Source: Pantoea sp. CCBC3-3-1
GTDB lineage: Bacteria; Pseudomonadota; Gammaproteobacteria; Enterobacterales; Enterobacteriaceae
Direction: 5' to 3'
Assembly (NCBI RefSeq): GCF_007981265.1
Contig: NZ_CP034363.1
Location: 1,240,001 to 1,304,000 of the forward strand
DNA length: 64,000 nucleotides
Position numbers and translations under genes: made by a program
Shown here: piece after piece, positions 52,664 through 59,696 of the stretch
How positions within the stretch are numbered: position 1 is the stretch's first letter
How the letters are laid out: each line of letters starts with the position of its first letter
Notes under the pieces: generated by a model
Told to the model about the DNA's origin: nothing
The model's input: only the letters and a program-made list of their open reading frames with translations
Database searches by the model: none

Positions 52664-54034
52664 TTAAAAATAATGATTAAGTAGCAAATCTTTGACCATA
52701 AGTACTGATGTAGTGAACATAATAAAGATTACAACCGAATCTTTATGAGACATTTTGTTTTCGCTAAAAATGTAAGCGATTATAATAGCTGGCATTATAA
52801 AATACCGTCCCTGAATCCCTATTACCCTAGTGGTCGGGAGTGGGCTATATTGAATAAGTAAAGCAAAAAATATCAAAACTATACTTAATAGGAATCCTAA
52901 GGTTATTGCAATATAAAAATACTTGTTGTTTTTGGGATGGAATGATTTAAGGGACATAACTAAAATTGAAAGTGAAATTATGACAAATAACCTAAAAACC
53001 CATTCAGGTATATAAATATCAAGCCACCCCAAAACACCAACAAGTTGATGCATAAATGAGTTTATAAAAAATGGGTCAAGCATCGTCCCTAAAATGATAT
53101 TTATCATCTCTATAGGGTGATGGATATAGTGAGAGAATATTCCTGAATTAGATATCCCGGCATGCCTAACTCCGCCATCATTAGTATTTAGGATGGCTAT
53201 TATTGTCCATGCGACTATAGGCAATGCTGTGGCAAAAGAATATAATATATGCTTTCTGTTTCCGGTTATAAATGCAAGGCTGAATGGCAGCAAAATTAGT
53301 GCGGCTAGATTAGGCTTACAGGTTCCTACGATAAATATAAGAAAGTAGATAAGAGCTGTTTGCCACTTACGTGATCTTTCCGTACCATTTTGCTTGGTAA
53401 GTGACGCATACAGAGACATAATAAGCGCTGTGATGGCAATTACTGTTCCGTCAATGCTTGCCGATGAGAACTGAAACACAGACATTGGCAAAGCCATGAC
53501 GGCTAAAGCTATCGCCGGTATGCGATGGATACGCCACGCAAATAAAATAATTAATATACTGGTTAGAAATGTAAATATTCTCGCGAGCATGTAGGTTTTG
53601 TATATGCTTAGTCCTAATAATTTACCAGAAAATAATGCTAACGATTGTGGCAAGTATATGGCGGGGAAATAAAGAGAAACATTTGGTGCTTTAAGGTACT
53701 CTCTGTTATCACTCCAATTAATTTTTTTAGATCTATTAATTTGATCTGCCATAGATATTTTGCTTTTATCAAATCCAAGCATGGTAAATAATCCCATAAA
53801 TTCAACATAAGAGCTATCTATGGTTGTTCCGGTAATCTTTCCATGCTCATTTTCAAGCAGTATCTCCCCTCTGGATAATGTATCAGCCCTAACGATGTGG
53901 TAATGCTCATCAGGAGATGACATTGGAGGGTTTGAGGTATTAATATAAAAAAACGAACTTAGAGCAAGAAAAAAAATAAGCAAATAATTTCCCCGCCCGC
54001 CTTCCTTAAATAGACCTAAAAATAACCCTTTCAT
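52664..54034 (-). CDS. DUF2142-type polytopic membrane protein
   Basis: A 456-residue AT-rich gene at the prophage right end. Roughly ten membrane segments and, near residue 38, 'SSPDEHYHIVRADTLSRGEI', the DUF2142 hallmark seen in membrane glycosyltransferase-like proteins. Location next to the tail fibre suggests O-antigen or envelope-polysaccharide modification that excludes related phages (inference). Confidence 0.78.
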   Translation of the reverse strand: MKGLFLGLFKEGGRGNYLLIFFLALSSFFYINTSNPPMSSPDEHYHIVRADTLSRGEILLENEHGKITGTTIDSSYVEFMGLFTMLGFDKSKISMADQINRSKKINWSDNREYLKAPNVSLYFPAIYLPQSLALFSGKLLGLSIYKTYMLARIFTFLTSILIILFAWRIHRIPAIALAVMALPMSVFQFSSASIDGTVIAITALIMSLYASLTKQNGTERSRKWQTALIYFLIFIVGTCKPNLAALILLPFSLAFITGNRKHILYSFATALPIVAWTIIAILNTNDGGVRHAGISNSGIFSHYIHHPIEMINIILGTMLDPFFINSFMHQLVGVLGWLDIYIPEWVFRLFVIISLSILVMSLKSFHPKNNKYFYIAITLGFLLSIVLIFFALLIQYSPLPTTRVIGIQGRYFIMPAIIIAYIFSENKMSHKDSVVIFIMFTTSVLMVKDLLLNHYF

Positions 54035-54261
54035 TCCATTACCTCAAATATGAACTTTAATCGCTTTGTCTACATTTTTACCACACTTAATAATTTTTTA
54101 TAAGACTTATCTTAACTAAATCCTTGCAAATCAGTCATGTTTTCCTACCCAAGCCGTAATTAGCTTTAACCCGAACTACTCATTCCTAACCCTTCCGCCA
54201 GTTGCCATCGCGCCGCCACCTGAACTGCTGTATATAAAAACAGTATTTACGTGAGGTGCGC

Positions 54262-54519
54262 ATGGGCGGCAAAGACGACAATTACAAAGTGGTTTACCGC
54301 GGAGAATCCCTCCTGTTCACGCGAGAGGGTGAATGGGTCTTCTTCCAGCGTCCGAAACATTGCGGCGGCGGCTGGTGGCTGGGCCGGGCGTATTCTGATT
54401 GTTTCTGGCTTGAGTTTGAGCGGCCGACATCGCTGTCGGTTGGGATACTGTATCTGTTGAGCCTGGACAGTGTGCGGAACGGCGATCAGTTCGATGATGA
54501 CTTTGAGCTGATCGGGTGA
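54262..54519 (+). CDS. Hypothetical protein at prophage end, 85 aa
   Basis: A Trp/Gly-rich small protein ('GGKDDNYKVVYRGESLLFTR', 'CGGGWWLGRAYSDCFWLEFE'). Start 54262 has AGGT upstream. Small genes of this type often end lambdoid genomes next to attR; function unknown. Confidence 0.6.
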   Translation: MGGKDDNYKVVYRGESLLFTREGEWVFFQRPKHCGGGWWLGRAYSDCFWLEFERPTSLSVGILYLLSLDSVRNGDQFDDDFELIG

Positions 54520-54523
54520 TGGG

Positions 54524-54596
54524 TGTGTCGTAGGTGTGTCGCAGATTTTTGCAGGCGAATGCCAGTGGACTTCACTCAACGACACTCAACGACACA
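54524..54596. repeat. Integrase arm-type sites, right side (four copies)
   Basis: TGTGTCGT at 54524-54531 and TGTGTCGC at 54535-54542 (eleven bases apart, as on the left), then inverted ACGACACT at 54579-54586 and ACGACACA at 54589-54596 (ten apart). With the two left copies these give a six-site arm set around attP. Confidence 0.65.
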
Positions 54597-54657
54597 AATC
54601 ATGTTGCGAGCATGGATTTTAGCAGTATTTACAGTGTGTTAAATTAAGTCCTACTAT

Positions 54658-54704
54658 CTTCTAAGCCGTAGGTCACAGGTTCGAATCCTGTAGGGCGTAC
54701 CATT
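54658..54704 (+). repeat. attR core of prophage; left junction of second element
   Basis: Identical to 9086-9132, restoring the 3' half of tRNA-Arg without its 5' part. A second integrase gene begins 165 bp further, so this core probably also serves as the left attachment end of the next element. Confidence 0.92.
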
Positions 54705-54824
54705 CTTACTTCTCCCGTCGTCTACTAAAGTCCACAAAACCCCAGCCAGTAAGCACTTTCCCGCTAGTCCAGTTATCTCAACGTCTACTAACATCTATTG
54801 AAATTAACAACCGTGTGGGGGTAC

Positions 54825-54869
54825 ATTTGGGGGTATAGTTCTGTTCAATGAAATGAGATACCCCCAAAT
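54825..54869 (+). promoter_or_regulatory. Inverted repeat over the satellite integrase start
   Basis: ATTTGGGGGTAT (54825-54836) and ATACCCCCAAAT (54858-54869) are perfect 12-bp inverted copies separated by 21 bp. The second arm ends on the first base of the TTG start codon. It could be an operator or an RNA hairpin hiding the start. Confidence 0.6.
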
Positions 54870-56083
54870 TGAAACTCAATGCCCGCACAGTGGACACTTC
54901 AAAGGCCAAAGATAAAGCCTATAAGCTCTCTGATGGCGGTGGCTTGTACCTTCTGGTTAACACTAATGGCTCACGCTACTGGCGCTTAAAATATCGCGTT
55001 GCAGGAAAAGAAAAGCTTCTGGCACTGGGGGTATATCCTGATGTGTCTTTGGCGGATGCCAGGGCAAAGCGCGATGAAGCAAAACGCACTTTGGCTGCTG
55101 CTGGTGATCCGGGCCAGGTTAAACAGACAGAGAAACAGGCCAAAATTCTGGCCGTCAGCAACAGCTTTGAGGCACTGGCGATTGAATGGCATGAGCATAA
55201 ACGCCCTAACTGGTCACAGGGCTATGCCAGTGACATTCTGGAGTACCTGAAAAAAGATGTGTTCCCATTTATCGGTAAGAATGCCATCGCAGAAATCAAA
55301 GCAGCAGAAATGCTTCTGGTGCTCAGAAAGATGGAGCAGCGTGGCGTTCTGGATAAGCTGAAGAAAACCCGCCAGGCTTGTCGCCAGATTTTTACCTATG
55401 CCGTTATCACTGGCAGGGCAGAGCATAACCCTGTGACCGATCTCGCCGGCGCACTCAAAGCGCCAAAGCAAAAACATTTTCCTCATCTTCTTATCGAGCA
55501 AATTGGCGGCTTTCTTCGCGCACTCAGTGAATACACGGGCAGTAAGGTTACACAGAACGCCACCCGGCTACTGATGCTTACTGGCACGCGCACGATTGAA
55601 TTGCGTGCTGCTGAATGGGCTGAATTCAATTTAGAGAAAGGAATCTGGCAGATACCAGCAGAACGGATGAAGATGCGCCGTCCTCACGTAGTGCCGCTTT
55701 CCATCCAGGCTAAATCTCTCCTTGAAGAAATCTACCAACTGACGGGAAGAGGGCGCTTTGTATTCCCAGGGCGCAACGATGCCGGTAAGACAATGAGCGA
55801 AGCCAGTATCAATCAGGTGATCAAACGTATCGGCTATGACGGTAAAGCTACCGGTCACGGTTTCCGGCACACCATGAGCACCATTCTGCATGAGCAGGGC
55901 TACAACACTGCCTGGATTGAAACGCAGCTGGCTCACGCCGATAAGAACAGCATTCGCGGTACTTATAACCATGCCCAATATCTGGAAGGTCGCCGTGAAA
56001 TGCTTCAGTGGTATGCCGACTATATGGATGCGCTGGAAAAGGGCGATAACGTGGTTCACGGTTCGTTTGGGAAACGCGCTTAA
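54869..56083 (+). CDS. int: P4-type tyrosine integrase
   Basis: A 404-residue integrase with an N-terminal DUF4102 arm-binding domain ('KAYKLSDGGGLYLLVN', 'YWRLKYRVAGKEKLLALGVY'), and a catalytic domain with 'LTGTRTIELRAAEWAEF' (Arg), 'HGFRHTMSTILHEQG' (His-x-x-Arg) and 'IRGTYNHAQYLEGRREML' (Tyr). TTG start is supported by the family start 'KLNAR'. An inverted repeat ends at this codon. Confidence 0.93.
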   Translation: MKLNARTVDTSKAKDKAYKLSDGGGLYLLVNTNGSRYWRLKYRVAGKEKLLALGVYPDVSLADARAKRDEAKRTLAAAGDPGQVKQTEKQAKILAVSNSFEALAIEWHEHKRPNWSQGYASDILEYLKKDVFPFIGKNAIAEIKAAEMLLVLRKMEQRGVLDKLKKTRQACRQIFTYAVITGRAEHNPVTDLAGALKAPKQKHFPHLLIEQIGGFLRALSEYTGSKVTQNATRLLMLTGTRTIELRAAEWAEFNLEKGIWQIPAERMKMRRPHVVPLSIQAKSLLEEIYQLTGRGRFVFPGRNDAGKTMSEASINQVIKRIGYDGKATGHGFRHTMSTILHEQGYNTAWIETQLAHADKNSIRGTYNHAQYLEGRREMLQWYADYMDALEKGDNVVHGSFGKRA

Positions 56084-56153
56084 CTGGATGAATAGACAGC
56101 CTCAGTAGACCACAGTAGACTGTTCTGGACATTATGTGACTTGGGGGGTGTAC

Positions 56154-56876
56154 ATGCCTGTATATGATGATCTGCCTGATCTGACCCACTGGCGAACGGT
56201 TCAAGAATTTAGCATTGAGCAAGCCGCACTCTTATGTTCTGGTATAGATCCTTATGAACGCAATTTGATAGAAGTCAGAACTGAGAACCATCCAAGATGG
56301 AAACTGGCTTGGGGTCTTTCAGATGGCATGCTTAGCGCTATACGAAGGGGTGTATTAACTCCCGTAGAATGTATTGCGATTCGGCGTTATGAGGAATGGA
56401 ATAGCCCAGATGAATATTATCAGGTGAAACCAACTGAAAGAGGGCACGAATTAAGTAAAGATAAGACTATAATCACGCGTGACTCATTATTTGCATGGGT
56501 TAGGGCAGAAAAGGTTGATATAGCCAGAAAGCCATTACCAAAAACACTTAATCTTCCATCACGGTCACAAAATGGTTGGCGAAGTCATTCGGCAGAAGTA
56601 GTTATTGATGTGAATCCCGAAGAAGAAAAGCAAAGTGTCTTGATGCTTTCACAATATAATCATCACAGCGAAGGCTTAGAATTTGTTCAAGACGCAATAA
56701 AAGAACTTTGGTCTACTTATGACGAAGATAATCCTCAGACAGCCCCCACAAAAAACGAAGTAATTGATTACCTCACCGGAAGAGGGGCAGGTAAAAACAT
56801 GGCAGATGCTGTTAACCTTGTGCTGCGCCCTTCTCACCTACAAGGGATCGGAAGAAGGTCAAAGAAATCAAAATGA
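56154..56876 (+). CDS. Hypothetical protein of second element, 240 aa
   Basis: An AT-rich gene after int. N-terminal part 'DLTHWRTVQEFSIEQAALLC' followed by 'GIDPYE' is a pattern found in integrative-element proteins of unknown function; the C-terminal part reads 'PTKNEVIDYLTGRGAGKNMA', HTH-like. Start 56154 has GGGGGG upstream. Function not recognised. Confidence 0.65.
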   Translation: MPVYDDLPDLTHWRTVQEFSIEQAALLCSGIDPYERNLIEVRTENHPRWKLAWGLSDGMLSAIRRGVLTPVECIAIRRYEEWNSPDEYYQVKPTERGHELSKDKTIITRDSLFAWVRAEKVDIARKPLPKTLNLPSRSQNGWRSHSAEVVIDVNPEEEKQSVLMLSQYNHHSEGLEFVQDAIKELWSTYDEDNPQTAPTKNEVIDYLTGRGAGKNMADAVNLVLRPSHLQGIGRRSKKSK

Positions 56877-57093
56877 TAAATGGTGCCACTATTGCTAAGA
56901 AAAGGGGGGGTGCCAATCTGATTAGCGCAAAATTTCAATCCATTTTGGCCGCCGTTAAACTTAGAAACGGTAGGCCCCTTTATCTTTTTACCTCGAACTA
57001 ATGGTGGACACACGGAAAAATAACACCCATCTATATTGACTGTTTTTTTAGTGTAATTATCTCGTAAACCGCAATAGACGTTACGAGGTAAAT

Positions 57094-57291
57094 ATGTCTC
57101 AATCATTAATTCGCTTATCAGAAGTACAACGCCGCACTGGCTACAGTAAGGCTTGGATATATCGCTTACTCAAAGAAGAACGCTTCCCTTCTTCCATCAA
57201 AATTGGTAGCCGTGCCATTGCTTTTATCGAAAGTGAAATTGACGAGTGGATTAATCAGCGCATCGCTGAATCTCGCGGCGAGGTGGCATGA
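57094..57291 (+). CDS. alpA: AlpA-like transcriptional regulator/excisionase
   Basis: A 65-residue MerR-like HTH: 'LIRLSEVQRRTGYSKAWIYR', then 'RFPSSIKIGSRAIAFIESEI'. AlpA/Vis proteins control integrase expression and excision of P4-like elements. Good SD (ACGAGGT). Confidence 0.9.
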   Translation: MSQSLIRLSEVQRRTGYSKAWIYRLLKEERFPSSIKIGSRAIAFIESEIDEWINQRIAESRGEVA

Positions 57292-57710
57292 TGAAAATGA
57301 AAAACCGCCCATTTCAGGCGGCTAATCAGGGAGCTGACGCCTCTGATATTACGCCTGCCACAGTTATTAAGATAACCCCAAAGAAACACCGCGCTCGCGT
57401 CTACATGATACGTACCGGCGTTAATGGCTTCACTGAGAACGAGATCCTTCGCTACTGCCGCTTGTCCAGCGCCCGTAACTACGCGACAGAACTGGAAAGA
57501 AGGCTTGATATTCGCCTGGAGCGCATCGACGAGCCTAATGGTGATGGCATCGGTAGCCACTTCCGTTACCGGATTACCTGCCGCGCTGACGTGATGCGAG
57601 TGATTCAACTGGTTAATAGTAATGCCGCTGCTGGTGGATATACCGGCCTGTCTCGGCGTGAGATTAACTACATTCTTTCCCTATACCCGGATGCGTTCAA
57701 TGCCGCTTAA
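57288..57710 (+). CDS. Hypothetical protein of second element, 140 aa
   Basis: Four-base overlap with alpA. A winged-helix-like middle ('ENEILRYCRLSSARNYATEL', 'HFRYRITCRADVMRVIQLVN') of the sort found in P4-like elements; role unknown. Confidence 0.65.
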   Translation: MMKMKNRPFQAANQGADASDITPATVIKITPKKHRARVYMIRTGVNGFTENEILRYCRLSSARNYATELERRLDIRLERIDEPNGDGIGSHFRYRITCRADVMRVIQLVNSNAAAGGYTGLSRREINYILSLYPDAFNAA

Positions 57711-57723
57711 CGGAGCCTGATAA

Positions 57724-58311
57724 ATGAAAACTAAAAAAAGCAGATTAATTTCTGAGGCCGCCCCTCAGCCCGCCACTAGCATGACAGCTATTTTCACTGC
57801 TGATGAAGATAATATTTCGGTGATTAAATTCGAGGGTAAATCGGTGCGAATCGTCAGCGTCTGCGGTGAGCCTTGGTTTATTGCCAAAGATATTTGTGAA
57901 GCGCTGGAAATTTCCGATCACAAAGTCGCATTGCGTCGATTAGATAATGATGAGAAGGGGGAGTGTTTAACACCCACCCCCGGAGGCCAGCAGCTTATGC
58001 GTAGGGTTGGTGAATCCGGCTTTTACAAGCTGATCGCACGTAGCCGCAAGGCCACCACGCCTGGCACATTCGCCCACCGCTTCAGCAACTGGGTATTCCG
58101 TGAGGTTATCCCATCAATCCGTAAAACCGGCTCATACGGCGTGCCATTCGCATTCCTGAACGATCACAGTAAGCGCCAGGCTGCGTATGACAAGAAGGCC
58201 AGCAAGCGCGGTAAAGACCTGCAGGCGTGTAAGGGGGAGAAAGCTAGCCTTGCTGTTGAAGAGGCCGCGCTTTGGCTGAAGTACCAACCTCAGTTGCCGG
58301 AGGTTCACTAA
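57724..58311 (+). CDS. BRO N-terminal domain protein
   Basis: A 195-residue protein with a Bro-N DNA-binding domain ('VSVCGEPWFIAKDICEALEI', 'GESGFYKLIARSRKATTPGT', 'FSNWVFREVIPSIRKTGSYG') as in phage antirepressors. The C-terminal part is Lys-rich. Its stop overlaps the next ATG. May antagonise a repressor of the element or of a helper prophage (inference). Confidence 0.88.
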   Translation: MKTKKSRLISEAAPQPATSMTAIFTADEDNISVIKFEGKSVRIVSVCGEPWFIAKDICEALEISDHKVALRRLDNDEKGECLTPTPGGQQLMRRVGESGFYKLIARSRKATTPGTFAHRFSNWVFREVIPSIRKTGSYGVPFAFLNDHSKRQAAYDKKASKRGKDLQACKGEKASLAVEEAALWLKYQPQLPEVH

Positions 58312-59018
58312 TGAACGCCTTCCAGAAAGGATCCTGCTCGCTGGCTGGCCTGTTAGCAAAAGTTAGCCTTGGGAACCTGACAATACCTAACATCCACTCA
58401 GCCAAAAATTTGGCTTTGTATATAACAAAAGATAGCGTCCTGATGTGTAAGGCAGTGTCTTACACTGGTAGTGCGGGTTATCACAAGCACTTAAAAAACT
58501 GCTTGCCCTCTCCACAAACTTCGGATTATCCTCAACTTGCACTGGCAAAATCCAGTGCCGGGATTGGTCTCCCGGATATGTTATCGGCGACACATGACGC
58601 GCCTGGCGTCTTTTTTTGTGTCTTCAATCTGTCTCACCCTTTTTTCAGCGATGCGGTTATAATCCGTGCCGCTCACAAAGTAATGGTGGGCTGGGTGGTG
58701 GCTTCTTCGGAAGCGCCGGTTTCCGATAACGCCGGTAAGACCAACTCCGCTCAGTCCACCACCAGCAAGATTGGTCTCTTCGGTGGTGGTATAAAATACC
58801 AGTTATCGGAGGCTGCCATCATGGCTACTACCCTCACCCAAGCTACACCCAAATTTCAGTTTCGCTTTCTGGCTCTGTCACGCGCTGACATGCTGGCTAA
58901 ACCTTGCCGCGTCTCCGTTGAAGCCACCAGCGAGAAAGAAGCCCGCCGCGTTCTGGCACCCCATTTCATCCTGTCATTAGCTGCCCGTCAGCCGGTTCAG
59001 GAGGTAGCTCATGCGTGA
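58311..59018 (+). CDS. Ash/Icd-region long ORF, 235 aa
   Basis: The long frame coupled to the BRO gene. Its middle ('MVGWVVASSEAPVSDNAGKT') resembles P4-type Ash proteins and its end is the Icd-like domain, which also has a separate start at 58821. The N-terminal half has no recognised motif, and the region may act mainly as regulatory RNA, so translation of the full length is uncertain. Confidence 0.5.
   Translation: MNAFQKGSCSLAGLLAKVSLGNLTIPNIHSAKNLALYITKDSVLMCKAVSYTGSAGYHKHLKNCLPSPQTSDYPQLALAKSSAGIGLPDMLSATHDAPGVFFCVFNLSHPFFSDAVIIRAAHKVMVGWVVASSEAPVSDNAGKTNSAQSTTSKIGLFGGGIKYQLSEAAIMATTLTQATPKFQFRFLALSRADMLAKPCRVSVEATSEKEARRVLAPHFILSLAARQPVQEVAHA
58694..58789 (+). ncRNA. Possible P4-type immunity RNA region (seqA/B/C-like)
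   Basis: GGTGGTGG at 58694-58701 and again at 58782-58789 flank CCACCACC at 58756-58763, which is complementary to both. P4 immunity uses a short CI RNA whose seqB pairs with flanking seqA and seqC to terminate transcription. Order and location before icd and the replication gene match. Confidence 0.5.
58821..59018 (+). CDS. Host cell division inhibitor Icd-like protein
   Basis: A 65-residue product from an internal ATG with GGAGG nine bases upstream: 'TPKFQFRFLALSRADMLAKP', 'VSVEATSEKEARRVLAPHFI'. Matches the Icd-like proteins of P1/P4-type elements, which interfere with cell division. In frame with the longer ORF. Confidence 0.75.
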   Translation: MATTLTQATPKFQFRFLALSRADMLAKPCRVSVEATSEKEARRVLAPHFILSLAARQPVQEVAHA

Positions 59019-59343
59019 TAACAACCTCTCTTCATACAAAGACAATTTGCGCCACGTTCTGGCTGTAGTTGGCCGTGAATCTGCGCCTGTTCCCGCCACG
59101 GCAGAGAACATTTCACGCGACCGACTGCTGCGTGCGCAGGCCGGGTTATGCCACCTGTTGACGGAAGTGATCCCCAACACATCCCCCGAGCTTCTGCGTG
59201 AAGAGGTTTATCGCTGGGTGGAAGAAATCCATAACCTGACCCGCTTTGAAGAGTGCGATGCGCAAAGAGAATCCAGGACGCACAAAGTGTCAGTAGATGC
59301 TGGCCGCAATTCTAAAAACAAGGAAGAGCAGGCCAAACAATGA
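59011..59343 (+). CDS. Hypothetical protein of second element, 110 aa
   Basis: Overlaps the Icd-like stop by eight bases. Helical ('RAQAGLCHLLTEVIPNTSPE', 'VYRWVEEIHNLTRFEECD') with a Lys-rich end. No recognised function. Confidence 0.6.
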   Translation: MRDNNLSSYKDNLRHVLAVVGRESAPVPATAENISRDRLLRAQAGLCHLLTEVIPNTSPELLREEVYRWVEEIHNLTRFEECDAQRESRTHKVSVDAGRNSKNKEEQAKQ

Positions 59344-59696
59344 CGCTCATTACCCAAAACTTCCGACTTAATGCGCTGGCGAACCAGTATTCAGCAGCAA
59401 TTTATGACCATCTCAAACGGCAGAACGATGGCGACTGGTTCCCGATGGAAATCAAGGGCCAGCGGGTTGAGGTTGCCATTGTGGACGGTTCAGCCGGTAT
59501 CAGGCTGCTGGTGGATAGCTATCTGCTTGAGCCGATAAAGCAGGAATATCCGCACTGGGAGGCACTGGCGGGCAATCTGCTGACCCTCTGCACAGACGGC
59601 GGCAGCCTCACTGAGCGCGGTGAAAGCATCTGGCAGAGCATGATTAATGACATGAGCACCTCTCTTTCTAAAGGGGAGGTGAGTTTCCATGCGTAA
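59340..59696 (+). CDS. Hypothetical protein of second element, 118 aa
   Basis: A small acidic protein ('NQYSAAIYDHLKRQNDGDWF', 'LLTLCTDGGSLTERGESIWQ') coupled to both neighbours. Similar small genes precede alpha-type replication genes in P4-like elements; role unknown. Confidence 0.62.
   Translation: MTLITQNFRLNALANQYSAAIYDHLKRQNDGDWFPMEIKGQRVEVAIVDGSAGIRLLVDSYLLEPIKQEYPHWEALAGNLLTLCTDGGSLTERGESIWQSMINDMSTSLSKGEVSFHA

Larger units (their letters stand above)
9086..54704. mobile_element. Integrated temperate phage: lambda-type control region with myovirus late genes
   Basis: About 45.6 kb bounded by 47-bp repeats, with int next to attL. Early genes follow lambda (int, xis, exo, RecT, Kil-like, CIII, N, CI, Cro, CII, O, P, Nin-type genes, Q-like) and late genes encode a contractile-tailed particle (sheath, tube, tape measure, baseplate, fibre). 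No broken essential gene is visible, so it may be inducible (inference). Accessory genes sit at module borders and carry their own terminators. Confidence 0.95.
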
